Position numbers and translations under genes: made by a program | NCBI RefSeq assembly: GCF_964355755.1 | Contig: NC_092674.1 | Span: 30,864,001 to 30,928,000 of the forward strand | Length of the DNA: 64,000 nucleotides | From: Antedon mediterranea | Taxonomy: Eukaryota > Echinodermata > Crinoidea > Comatulida > Antedonidae | Direction: 5' to 3' | In this document: positions 12,601 to 23,579 of the stretch, one piece after another | Layout: each line of letters begins with the position of its first letter | How positions within the stretch are numbered: the first letter of the stretch is position 1 | The notes under the pieces: generated by a model | What the model saw: only the letters and a program-made list of their open reading frames with translations | What the model was told of the DNA's origin: nothing | Databases searched by the model: none

Positions 12601-15600
12601 TTCCTCCTTAACTTCCTATCTGCCATTGTATACTTACTTAGTTCAGGACAAACTTATATGACTATTCCTCCTTAACTTCCTATCTGCCATTGTATACTTA
12701 CTTAGTCAAGGACAAACTTATATGACTATTCCTCCTTAACTTCCTATCTGCCATTGTATACTTAGTCAAGGACAAACTTATATCACTATTCCTCCTTAAC
12801 TTCCTATCTGCCATTGTATACTTACTTAGTTCAGGACAAACTTATATGACTATTCCTCCTTAACTTCCTATCTGCCATTGTATACTTACTTAGTCAAGGA
12901 CAAACTTATATGACTATTCCTCCTTAACTTCCTATCTGCCATTGTATACTTACTTAGTCAAGGACAAACTTATATCACTATTCCTCCTTAACTTCCTATC
13001 TGCCATTGTATACTTACTTAGTCAAGGACAAACTTATATCACTATTCCTCCTTAACTTCCTATCTGCCATTGTGAAAGCAAGTTCGTCTCTGGTACATCA
13101 ATGTATGTGAGAGCTGGCCTTTCTTGTTTTGCAAGCCCATGTGAAATATTTTCTTTTTTATTGCAAAGACAGTGTCCAGAAAATGTCAGTCTTCTTCTTC
13201 TTTTGTGTAATCATAAACAAAAAATACTAATACATAATGTAAAATATGGTTTTTTTTATTCGTTCTGCTGTGGTGAATGTGGTTCCAGAATAAAACATGT
13301 TCCTTCTTCTGCATCTTCTTCCATTCTTCATACAGTATATATGATTGATTTAATTGTTACTTTACAGTATCGTTAGTGGTCATTATGTTTGAGCTGACCG
13401 GAGGATTGGAGTACATTGTACCACTGATGGTTGCTGTGATGGTCAGTAAGTGGGTAGGAGACGCTCTAGTACATGAAGGAATGTATCCTTTTATAATTGA
13501 ATGCAGTGGGGACAAAAAATATAATACTCTTATTTTTTTGTGCATCTCTTTAGTGATGAAAAGCAGGAAATTACATTTTACATTTTTTGTAATATTATAT
13601 GAATGGATCCTAGACATTCTATTATAATGCTGGATCTGCGATTCTTTTAAAATGTGTATTTCTTTAATGGTACTTTAGTTATGATGGACATATTAAGCTT
13701 AATGGTTACCCATTTCTGGACAGTAAAAAGGAATTTATGTATACAACACTTGCAGCTGATGTAATGAGGCCAAGGTAAATAAGTTTAACCACTCAATTTG
13801 TATATTTTGTAGTTTACTGTATTATAATATAATATATATATAATCTGGAGTTTAATAAGAAAATAAAAACAATTCTGAGCATTGTGTCATACAGTATTGC
13901 TTTCAATGGTTTCAGTAGCATTATGGAAACCTGCAGAGATTTGGTGTATATATAATAAATTATTAGAAGAGTAGTAGGCTCTAGACAAGCGTGTCAACAA
14001 CAAAACTTTTATTTAGAAGAGAACGTATCATATGGTACGCCATAGGCGTCAAACATGCATATATAACAAATACTCTAATGTTATTTTGTTTTTTTAGGCG
14101 TTCGGATCCACCGTTGTCCTCTTTGACACAAGAGAGCATGACAGTTGAAGAAATAGGTATGCAATCATGCATCTGTTTATTTTACTGAACTGTTTTGTTA
14201 AGAATCTGTAACCTTTGACCCTGTGCATAGAAAAGTACAAGGTCTGGTCAAGTGCATACAGGTTGAAATATATGTAAACATAGGTTTTTATAGTAGTTAT
14301 TTCTTCCAATTAATATATTTCTGTTTTTTTTTTACAGAAAATATAATCACTGAGACGACCTACAACTCATATCCCGTAATAGTGTCTTCTGAGTCACAGA
14401 GACTTGTGGGATTGGTATACAGACGAGACTTGACAATGGCTATAGGTAAGTTCCAATCCTCTCTGAGGGTGTCTGAAATATATATCAAGCAAATTGTGTA
14501 ATAACAGCCTATCTATTTCATTACCAACTGCAGTAGCCATAACAAATAATGCACAAACCATCACCTGCGAAGAGAGAGAGAGTTCTGACAAAACCTTTAA
14601 GCACTGTCTACACTATCAAACTTTATGTTACAAAAATTTGCCCATTTATGGACACAATGATGTCATATTACTACCATATTTGGGCACATCACAAACTAGT
14701 TTGATAGTGTAGACAGAGCTTTAGCAAAATGTGTTTTAATGAGATTTTCAATTGTTTTTACATAATTTTTATAATTTACATTCAATTTTAGCAACTGCTC
14801 GTGAGAATGACGAGGGCATTGTTAGCCAATCCAAAGTATACTTCTCGAACCATCTTCCTCGATACGCTCCACCTGGCACCCCAGCACCTCTCAAGCTTGT
14901 TAAAATCATTGATGCAGTAAGTTTTCTCTTATATTTTTTTTATATTCTTCTTGGTGATCTTTTTAGAGTATATTGTTTGTTCCAAACAAAAATTGGATTA
15001 TTATATATTTTGGAAACATGCCGAATGTTTTGCAATTTTGTAATTAGTTTATATCAGCTGCTGCTGCTTTAACGGATTTTTTCAAGTGTTTTTCCAACTT
15101 TCATCCTTGATTGATACCGAAGTTTTTAATATTTAAATTGGAATATTTGTATAATAAGTTATTGATACCTGATTATATTTCTTTGTTCTTACAGTGTCCT
15201 TTCCAGATCACTGATCAAACACCAATGAGTACAGTAGTTGAGATGTTTAGAAAGCTAGGCTTGAGACTGTGCTTAGTATCACACAATGGGTAAGCATACA
15301 CTAACAAAATATCAGCATATCTAAGACTTTTAGCAAATTCAGTTCAATACGATCTTTCATTTTGAAATCTTTGTTTCATAGATGGTTTGGTGTAAGACAA
15401 GTTCTTTTAATTCTTTTTCAAATCCATGAAACTGTTCTTATTTATTGTTACCATTTTAGTTATTGTTGCTTTCTTCTGTTATTTCTTGAACTGTTTCTAA
15501 ATAAATGTTGAATGAATTGTACAGAAAAGAAACATAATTACGTATAAATTAACAAATTGAAAACAAATATGTATGCTTAAATAAGCTTTTGGATAATCAA

Positions 15601-15808
15601 TTCCAAGTAATATGTCTCATCATAAATAAGATATTTAAGTGTTCTAGCATTTTCAACCACCTAATCATCATGTAATTTTGTTTACTATTAATAAATAATT
15701 TGTTGTGATTTCTGCAGACGAGTACTTGGCGTAATAACGAAAAAAGACGTCCTTCGTCATATAGCAGAAATGGACCAACAAGACCCTGGCTCGATACTAT
15801 TCCATTGA
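6643..15808 (+). CDS. ClC-3/4/5-type voltage-gated 2Cl-/H+ exchanger
   Basis: Seventeen exons: 6643-6799, 7680-7895, 8369-8688, 9060-9266, 9424-9504, 9918-10100, 10220-10309, 10561-10685, 10919-11149, 11418-11536, 13368-13482, 13679-13774, 14098-14156, 14338-14445, 14792-14916, 15195-15289 and 15718-15808; all phases agree, 805 residues, close to human ClC-3. It is an endosomal/lysosomal-type chloride-proton antiporter. The order is a cytosolic acidic N-terminus, a ClC membrane domain and two CBS domains (CBS1 from AADVMRPR on, CBS2 with [11 protein letters not shown] to [10 protein letters not shown]). Filter motif GSGIPE is at 226-231, gating Glu270 is in GKEGP, and proton Glu327 is in ILFSLEE. 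Their 57-residue spacing equals E211/E268 of ClC-5 and marks an exchanger rather than a channel. Another filter block is [13 protein letters not shown]. Vertebrate ClC-3, -4 and -5 are co-orthologous, so no single symbol is given. Introns carry three MITEs and two minisatellites. Confidence 0.96.
6947..7123. mobile_element. MITE family 1, copy 2 (ClC intron 1)
   Basis: Terminal inverted repeat AAAGCTCTGTCTACACTA / TAGTGTAGACAGAGCTTT, with TA immediately outside each end. Carries the internal CCAAATATG repeats and the CCATATATG block. Noncoding. Confidence 0.93.
8063..8312. repeat. 21-bp minisatellite in ClC intron 2
   Basis: About twelve nearly perfect copies of the unit AGCTATGTATGTATATGTAA plus T. 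Because 21 is a multiple of three and the unit lacks stops in some frames, it creates spurious long repeat-peptide open frames. The array ends about 55 bp before the exon 3 acceptor. Confidence 0.97.
9699..9842. mobile_element. MITE family 1, copy 3 (ClC intron 5)
   Basis: Ends TAAGCTCTGTCTACACTATC and GATGTAGACAGAGCTTTA with TA at both outer borders. The right arm has small substitutions (TTTCATGATG in place of TTTGATAGTG). Noncoding. Confidence 0.92.
11598..13072. repeat. 64-bp minisatellite, about 23 copies, in ClC intron 10
   Basis: Tandem 64-bp units containing TACTTACTTAGTCAAGGACA, ACTTATATCACTATTCCTCC and TTAACTTCCTATCTGCC. Units differ at a few positions: TATATCACT versus TATATGACT, and GTCAAGG versus GTTCAGG or GTCCAGG. 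One unit near 12757 lacks four bases. The 3' side of the array lies about 300 bp before the exon 11 acceptor. This accounts for most of the 1.8-kb intron. Confidence 0.97.
14598..14723. mobile_element. MITE family 1, copy 4 (ClC intron 14)
   Basis: Inverted orientation relative to copies 2 and 3: starts TAAGCACTGTCTACACTATC, contains CCATTTATGG then CCATATTTGGGC, and ends TTTGATAGTGTAGACAGAGC. Noncoding. Confidence 0.92.
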
Positions 15809-16617
15809 AATAAACACTAGAGGGTGAACATGGTTAATAGATGGTGTATAATATGTGGATGGGATTGATATTGGTCCTTGTCATTTTCTGAAAAGAAAAG
15901 AGTTTTTACAAAAGGAAGATTTGTAATGAGGGAGATTGGAATCTGTTTTGAATCCAACTTATTGCAGCATGGATCAAAACAAAGGAGTGAATCCACTATT
16001 AAACAAGGACATTTGTTTTGTTAATTTGATGAGGGTAAATGTTAAAGGTTGGCTTATGTAACTTAATGGGATGGTTGTGTATGCAATACTCAAACAGAAA
16101 AAAGTATACTGTAGAAACATGTAATTGTGAAAATGCCAACTTGAGATACTACAGTAGGCCGGTACACTTCCATTAAGAATTTGATAAAGCCTAGAGACCC
16201 TTGGAGTATTCAACATTATACCAGGGAGAGGTAATCTCCCTGATTATACAGTATAATATAATGTTACATTTTTATCATATTTATATAAATAAATGTCATT
16301 ATTTATTTCTTTAAATGTCTGTTTTATAACTAATTTTAATATGATTTCTTATCAATGATTTTTTAATCGTTACATACTTTACATTATGTTTGTGTAAGAT
16401 ATTCATATTAGCATATTTAATGTATACTTTTTTCCCCTCAACTATTTTATTAAGCATATTAACCTAACAAAAAAAAACAAAAAAGTAGTTTATTTGAACA
16501 TAGTTTATTGCATATCAAATTATGTACATTTAAGAAAATATTTTATATATTTAAGTAAAAACCTTGTTGTTATAGCCATTCCAATTATATAGTATGAATA
16601 AGGAATTCTCTGCATAA
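15809..16617 (+). terminator. 3' UTR of the ClC gene with polyadenylation signal
   Basis: Follows the TGA at 15806-15808. An AATAAA at 16288-16293 in an AT-rich context is a reasonable cleavage signal. The next gene, DUF229-like copy A, ends convergently at 17152. No coding sequence recognised. Confidence 0.5.
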
Positions 16618-16868
16618 ATTATGATGCAAGGCAATGACGTACGCGCAACACACATACAGTAATTTTCAAAACAAGAGTTCGAATGATTTTTCGCTTGTGA
16701 TTGGACAACCCACTCGTGTCACTTTACGTTCTTGCATGGCGTCCTAGTAAAGGACGTAAGCACAACGCAAGTGAGTTGACCAATGACAAAGGACAGTTCG
16801 AATAATCCACTGCGTGTGATTGGTTAATCTACTTGCGTTGCGCGTACTTCCTTGTTCTGCGTCATAAC
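16618..16868. mobile_element. MITE family 2 with inverted ends rich in CGCAAC
   Basis: The left end (TTATGATGCAAGGCAATGAC, then GTACGCGCAAC) is inverted at the right end (GTTGCGCGTACTTCCTTG, then CGTCATAA), giving arms of roughly 30 bp. Internally it repeats GTGATTGG and CCAATGAC blocks that are themselves partly palindromic. No coding capacity. Short related segments lie at 27303-27410 and 31430-31530 beyond DUF229-like genes B and C. Confidence 0.7.
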
Positions 16869-17151
16869 TAAGTGGGAAACAAGCTTAATTAGTTACAAAG
16901 TTTAAAAAAGAAATAAAAAACACAATAATAAAGTGGATTAAAATAGAACTTATTGTTAGTGTCAAAATAGCGCCGTTGGCTTAATTTTTTTATTTTACCA
17001 TCACAATTGACACCCAAACCTAGTATTTTCATGGTACTTTCACAAACTGTCTGTAACTATCGCCTACACATTTAACCTTTTTAGTAAAATAAATAATAAA
17101 ACATCACATATTTTTTCATTGTAAAAATAAATGCATATTATTATATTCTTG

Positions 17152-20100
17152 TTAAGTAAGTATTGTATATGTATAACGAGCTGTATAATTATAATCCCAC
17201 TTTAAATTAACCTCCGTTCGTACCATCACAACAAGAAATGACATCATACCTGGACCGAGCTCGCATTGTACAGGCGACGGGGAACTTAGTAGCATATTTT
17301 CTGTAACTATATGCAAATATAATATATATTTAATATACGTACATTGGTTCGCTGCTTCCAGTACCACACCCGCGATGTTTACTCTTGTGAAAATAACTAA
17401 ACAGTCTTTATGTACGTGTTTGAGTCTTGTATTGCTACCAAACATGGACGGATAGTTGAGTAACTTGTGTGAAACTTCTTTCTGATTGGTTGTTTTATTA
17501 TGCGTTAATGCGCAAACGCATAAATGTGTTGAAACGCTCGAGTTATGCGCGCATTTATCAAAAGGTCTATAACGCGTTACACGGTTGTACGCGACGAACT
17601 TCATTCCCGCCGGGCCTTCACGTTTAACAACTTTTAAAACCACCATAAACAGCTCCATGGTAACGGAATCATCCGGGTTGGCGATGTACAGATTCATTTT
17701 TACTTCGTGATCTCCATTCTAAGAACAAGAAATTGTTTGTTTTATTAAATTTTCCACACACATCAAAATAATACAGTTTTACATTCTAATAAAACATACA
17801 TTAATAATTATAAATTAGATTAAAAGAAACATCTGAGTGTGGATAGAGGTCAAATAAGTTAAAGAACTTTAAGGCTGACACCCATTTCAAACATTATACA
17901 TATAGGCCTACTGTATTATTATAATTATAAATATGCTATAAAAAAGATAATAAAGAAGAATAAAAAAATATGAGTATGTATGTATGTAATTGTAACTTCA
18001 GATATATAATATACGGTATCTATTTATGAATTCGGTTCGTCGTCGTGTGACGTGTCACTAAGCACACTACAGTAGTTTGAACTCAGAATAGTAATAATAA
18101 GTTAACTTACCGCATTGTATCTTTGCTTGATGTTTCCAAAATGGTGTGCGACTAGACGTTGACATGAACCAAAACCTCTCTTTGTATCTGGATTTGATTT
18201 ACGGTATTGTTCCTGAATGACGTTGTTGATGGTACCAAGTGCAAACTCCGCCAATAGTGCGTACCGCGCATCTTTTGATGCAACTTTTTCAAAATCTTGA
18301 CAAATACAAACATTTGGTTCGATTCTAGGAATGTCACTACACGATCTGTTTGATGGAATTTCAGAAAATATCCCATCAGGTTTAATGGAATATTGTTTAT
18401 GTTTCTCATCTAAGTTTCCTAATTTTGTTTCACTTAAAAACCTCAAAGCATAATGAAGATCTAAAATGCTGACAAGTCGCTGTTGGTTGATCCTTAATGA
18501 GTTTGAACGCTTTGGTCCTAAAGTTTCAGCAACACCCGGTGGAACGAGCATGAATAAAACAGAGTGGAACATCTCCACTCTAGCTTCTTCGGCCCGCTTG
18601 ACGTATTCACCGTAAGTGTTTCCATGATCAGACATGATGATTGTAAGAGTGTTATTTAACTCTGATACAGTTTTTATATAAGTTGCAAAATCCCTGTCTA
18701 AGGTTTGTATTCGGTGGCCATGCTCATCATGTGCGACATTCAAGAGTGTAAAATGAAAAAATGGCTGATCGTTTCTTTCTAAGATTGTTTGCCGCTTAGT
18801 AAGATAGTCTAGAATGTACTGATGTTGATATTTCCCATTGTAACATATTGAAGGTGAACCGAGGAAGGGATCTCTAACACCATTTTCATTTAAGATCTCA
18901 CAACTTGCTAGTGTCATGTCTATGCGGTCAATTCCAGCTTTATCAATTGACTTTCTAAACTTTTCCCATCTTAACTTGATATCGTCGCCTGGATCATATG
19001 CTAACATATTTCTGATCAACCCCCACTCGCCTTGCCAACACAAATCTTCAGTGTACATGGTTTCAAAATCCTGGTCTTTAAATCCATCTAATAGACGTTT
19101 AATATTAATAGGGGTCGGTGGTGAGTTATACATTTCAAATGGTTCTTCCTTTTGGTACAGCTCACCAGAGAACAGTGCCTCTAAATTATTATATGTTTTA
19201 CCTTTTAAAGACTGAAACAATTCAAAGTTAAAAACGTGTTTTTTGTTTATTTGACGGAGACTTTCCAAACTTGTAGGCATTGATCGTAGAAAATGGCTAT
19301 GAGAGACGGAGTCAAGTAACAGAATGTTGATGCTGATGTTGTCATGGGATGTTTTCGTTTTACTTAATATTGGAGGTACAACTAGTAATTGAATTCCCAT
19401 ATTATTCTCAAAATCTTTACCATCTGTACTGTTAGCATCTGTTGCAAATTTTATAAAATAAAATCCGTAGTTGTCAACCTTTTTGTCGAACAATCTGTTT
19501 AGATGACTCTCAAGATGTCTTGTGGAAGCAAAATCCTGCCATTCTATTTTTCCTGTCTTATTATTGATCTCTCCTAATAAAACGTGTTTTCTTGCATTTG
19601 TTGTATCTGAACATTTTATTTTTGCTTGAAATTCAAACGCTTCCTGCAATTAAAGGAGAATGCAATGTTAAAACGTACATATCATTGTCGAAATACACAT
19701 GAAATGTATAATTTCTGATCTTAAAAAGACGTACTTTTAGGATGTTAGAAAGATTTAAAATCAACTTATATATTTAAAAATATGAAAAATGAAACGGAAA
19801 CGAGAAAATAATTCTAATACCTACTATAATTTCACATATGTTGTTAATTTGTTGGTGTTCGCATGTAGCTACAGGAGATGAGAAAAAAAGCTCATCAGCT
19901 AAAAGACAAGATTCAACATCAGGTTTGGCTCGCTGGCATCCCTCCTGACGTAGAGGAAGACTGGGATCATATCTCAGCTCCGTGTGGCATTCTTTAAAAG
20001 TATACTGTAACGGGAACAAGATAAAAATATATACAAGCCTATTAAAATGTTAGTTACAAATTCTGATTTTCAGATTGATTCTAGCGGTTCACTCTCCTTT

Positions 20101-20517
20101 CGGTATACAGTAACTTTCTAATTTACAAGATAATCTGGGATAATATCAACATTGATGGCATTTGATTCCTGGTAATGGACAAACTAAGATACTTCAATCA
20201 TCAGGCGTATAAGTGTGAGGATCCGGATTAGAAAGCCTCCTAGATTTTCTGCAGTTGACATACTTTAGTAGAGTCATGACATAATAAGCAACTTTGCATG
20301 TAATTGTGTTAAAAACTAAGGAATTAAATCTGTTGACAATGCAACCAAACTAAGTTTGTACAACGCCTACCTTTTCTTCTTTTATGAAAAAAACAGCAGG
20401 TTTGTGTATCTCTTCAAAGCTATGCTTACTTCCGTAGCGTATGATTATAAAGTACAAGGATAAAAATAAAGCGACTCCAACTATTAGTTTCTTCCTATCA
20501 TTAACGCATTTGTTCAT
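17152..20517 (-). CDS. DUF229-like type II membrane protein, copy A
   Basis: Four exons, all joined in phase 0: 20371-20517, 19825-20004, 18111-19643 and 17152-17718; 808 residues. The start is the ATG at 20515-20517. It has a short cytosolic N-terminus, one membrane anchor (KLIVGVALFLSLYFIII, about residues 9-25), a Cys-rich stem in exon 2, a DUF229/alkaline-phosphatase-fold domain in exon 3, and an exon 4 domain I cannot name. Superfamily landmarks are an Asp in NILLLDSVS (about residue 220), EALFSGELY at the usual nucleophile region and SDHGNTYG (about 447-454) with metal-ligand Asp-His. These suggest a lumenal or extracellular hydrolase of the phosphatase/sulfatase superfamily, but the substrate is unknown. 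Exon 2 and the 3' third of exon 3 are almost identical to parts of other copies while the remainder is diverged (see findings). It is the most downstream member of the array. Confidence 0.88.
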
Positions 20518-21270
20518 TTTTTCTGCTTTGATTTCCACGATCTTGTTCTTAATATTCTGTCTCTTGCAATGGTGATTATATGTGTTTTATAGTTTCCTAA
20601 GTGCCTACATTTAAAAATGTCATGGATGACTAAATTATTAATTCCACAATTGTGACTCTTACGAAAGAATTTTTGTTTCAATCTTTTGTTTGACAAACTG
20701 GCATAAATACAAAACATGGCTTTTATTGGTGTTTCAACGTAACTTGAACTAACTAACACTCGACAGCGGGAAACCAGCCACTAAAACAGTATATAATGAT
20801 TTATTATGATATTAAATTATAAGAATTGTTTAACATTTTTGTGAATAACTAAATGCTTTAAATATTATGTAACTGAAATAATGGTAAATTAAATTACCCA
20901 AAATTAAATGATAAGAATGTATACATACCGTAAACCAAGGAATACACGCCATTGTAAGTTCTCATCAGATATTCCCATATGAAGTGATGACAAATTAACA
21001 ATCAATACTTTCTTAATTTAAAATGCCTAATGAAAATACGGAATGATTTTATCGAGCTTTTGGTTTTTTTTTCATGACGCGCTACTCGACTATACGCGCC
21101 TAAAAAAAGTAATTCCGCGCATGCCCATATATTTCCAAGCATGCGTAGATCGTAAAGTTATATACTAGATCTTTATAACGATAATTCACAGTAGATAGAA
21201 ATCAATATAATGTATTAACTTTAATGTTCAACGAACTTTCATGACGCATTTTATTATTATTATTATTTGA

Positions 21271-21479
21271 AATCAATAACATTCTTATTACCTGATGGAC
21301 TATCTCAATTACAAAATACGGACCATCATAGTACTCTCATGATGCATGCTATTAGTAATATTAATATATCTTTATTTATTTATTTTATTTTATTTTATTT
21401 CATCAAAATATCAAATCAATAACATTCTTATTACCCGATGGACTATCTCAATTACAAAATACGGACCACCATAGTACTT
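21271..21479. repeat. Direct duplication of about 68 bp
   Basis: The segment beginning ATCAATAACATTCTTATTAC and containing GATGGACTATCTCAATTAC is present at about 21271-21338 and again at 21413-21479, separated by a TTTATTTTATTTTATTT-rich stretch. Only a few mismatches. Noncoding, upstream of gene A. Confidence 0.85.
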
Positions 21480-21494
21480 TTATAATATCCTCTA

Positions 21495-21715
21495 TTTATA
21501 GGTCTAGTGTATCCTCTTTTCGGTGTAGGCAGCCAGCCAGACCACTGTATTCTATACACACGGGTTTATAGGTCTAGTGTATCCTCTTTTCGGTGTAGGC
21601 AGCCAGCCAGACCACTGTATTCTATACACACGGGTTTATAGGTCTAGTGTATCCTTTTTTCGGTGTAGGCAGCCAGCCAGACCACTGTATTCTATACACA
21701 CGGGTTTATATTTAT
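21495..21715. repeat. 70-bp tandem repeat, three copies
   Basis: Unit begins TTTATAGGTCTAGTGTATCC and contains GGTGTAGGCAGCCAGCCAGA. Repeat starts lie 70 bp apart (GGTCTAGTG at 21501, 21571 and 21641). Copies are nearly identical, so expansion is recent. Confidence 0.95.
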
Positions 21716-21735
21716 TTAGTCCGGGAACGCGAATG

Positions 21736-21881
21736 TAAGCTCTGTCTACACTATCAAACTAGTTTGACAAAAAAGTGTAATGTGCCCAAATATAGTAGTG
21801 ATATGCCCAAATATAGTAGTGATATGATATCATCAACACATTTTGTTGTCACATACAGTTTGATAGTGTAGACAGAGCTTA
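21736..21881. mobile_element. MITE family 1, copy 5
   Basis: Ends TAAGCTCTGTCTACACTATC / GATAGTGTAGACAGAGCTTA flanked by TA. It has two tandem GTGATATG(CCCAAATATAGTA) units. Lies in the spacer upstream of gene A. Noncoding. Confidence 0.93.
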
Positions 21882-22739
21882 TAGCACACATTTTTTTTAA
21901 TCTTTTATGGGTCTCTCCCATCTTTATTCATTCAATCTTTATTCATTCAATAATGTATATACAAAATTCATTATTATATAATATAATAAAATAATATTAT
22001 GGAAGAAGTTGTTAATATAAGCAGACAGCACACAGACAATCTTTGTATAGTACTGTATACAAATATTGCACACTTATAGCACACATTATTATTTGACGGA
22101 ACGCATATGGTTGACGTTCAATCATACAAGTGTGAATAAAACTATAGCTGTAGAGAGTTTTAGATAAAAAAAAAAAGCAAGTTGCCCGTATGTATTTAAA
22201 AAAAAATGTTCTTATGAAGGACATCTGGTAGCCATTGACATAAAGTTGGTATTAATGCTACTTTTAAGTGCACAGCATTCATTATTTGATGCAACCGTAT
22301 AAAAATAGAAATACAGATTTTCTTTCTAATCATCGGTCTTAAGGCAATTTACGTACGAACGATACATCGAATAAATATTACCAATAATTAACAACATTTA
22401 TTCAAAATTTAACAGTTTTATGGGTTAGATACACAGAAGCCAAAGTGGCTTGTCTTTGTAGTTTAAACATAAAACATAGACGGACGCATTACATAACACA
22501 AAAAAGGGACATTTTGAGAAAGAAAAAAGAAAAAAACAAAGTGAGATTAAGCAAAATATTTACAACTCCATTGTGCAGTAGCAATAGTAGCTAGCAATAT
22601 GTTATTAATAATAATAACACTAACATATGTTAACAAAGGCAAGAAACATGCATACACAATACAAACAGAAATGTTGTTTATGATATTTAATATCATAAAA
22701 AAAGCAGCCATTACCGAAATTATATCTAAGGCAAAAGCA

Positions 22740-23040
22740 TTCTATTGTATTGTATTATTCAGTTGGCGTACAATGCACATAAATATAACACACAAACTAT
22801 ATATAACACACAAACTATATATAACACACAAACTATATATAACACACAAACTATATATAACACACAAACTATATATAACACAAAACTATAGTACCAAAAA
22901 TTAATAGTTTTGAATTGTGTCTCCTCATTTCCAACGATGGCTTATATCTTCTAATACGTTAAATCGATTATGAACGAACAATCACCAATAAAACATTTTC
23001 AACAATAGATTCTAAGGCAATAAACACAAAGAAAATATGC
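22740..23040 (-). pseudogene. Relic of a fifth DUF229-like gene: dead exon 1 and promoter
   Basis: On the minus strand this matches exon 1 and upstream sequence of copies B and C: AATGCACATAAA, the TTTCCAACGATG start-side flank, TTAAATCGATT upstream, then TTTTCAACAATAGATTCTAAG. In B this exon encodes the membrane anchor; here the reading frame is destroyed by a tandem expansion of an 18-bp unit inside the anchor codons (22783-22890), which brings in TAG stops. No matching exons 2-4 are visible nearby. It sits between copies A and B, in line with their order, so the array once had at least five members. Confidence 0.72.
22783..22890. repeat. 18-bp tandem repeat inside the dead exon
   Basis: About six copies of ATAACACACAAACTATAT. 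The unit corresponds to the minus-strand stretch ATTTGTGTGTTGTAT that codes for part of the membrane anchor in copy B, so it arose by slippage within a former coding exon. Confidence 0.93.
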
Positions 23041-23310
23041 TTTTTACTGATCAAATTTAATATCGTCAATAACACTAAAAATAATACAAAACAAATTGTT
23101 AAATTATTAATGTTACTGAAATTCAGTTTTTATTTGGAAAAAATGGCATTTGATTTGCCTGCCTTTACAAGTCGTTAGTTTTGTTGATTCGCATAAATGC
23201 ATATTGTTTGCATTTTAACTGTAGACCTGCAGTAAATTGAGTATACAACGTTATAATGAGCTGTATGTATGTACTGTATGTCAAATATCGACGTATAATA
23301 TATCTATGTC

Positions 23311-23454
23311 TAAAGCTGTCTACACTATCAGACTAGTTTGACAAAAAGTGTGATGTGCCCAAATATGGTAATTATATGCCCAAATATGGTAGTGATATGA
23401 CATCATCATTTCCATATATGGGAACATCAAGTTTGATAGTGTAGACAAGACTTT
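23311..23454. mobile_element. MITE family 1, copy 6
   Basis: Begins TAAAGCTGTCTACACTATC, ends TTTGATAGTGTAGACAAGAC. It lies immediately downstream of the stop of DUF229-like copy B. Slightly diverged ends, internal CCAAATATGG repeats retained. Noncoding. Confidence 0.9.
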
Positions 23455-23579
23455 TAATAGAACATGGGTGACATTAAAGAGTATAACTAATGTTGACTGA
23501 GTGGTCATTGGTTCAGTGTGGTGTTGAGATTGGGAATCTTACGTCACACAACTAAAAATGTCACTATAATATAATTGCT

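Noticed and set aside
11598-13072. Regularly spaced repeats resembling a CRISPR array
   Set aside because: The whole 64-bp unit is conserved with no unique spacers, and the host is an animal.
14494-14712. Open frame in ClC intron 14
   Set aside because: Runs through a MITE and shows no conserved protein features.
17152-20517. Typical sulfatase with a formylglycine motif
   Set aside because: No C/S-x-P-x-R motif is visible; the SDHG and LLDS pattern fits DUF229 in the wider alkaline-phosphatase superfamily better.
20518-20538. Longer N-terminus of copy A (and similar for B and C)
   Set aside because: The extra codons begin with GTG or TTG, not ATG.
22599-22904. Plus-strand open frame ending in YITHKL repeats
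   Set aside because: Antisense to the dead DUF229-like exon and made by the 18-bp repeat.
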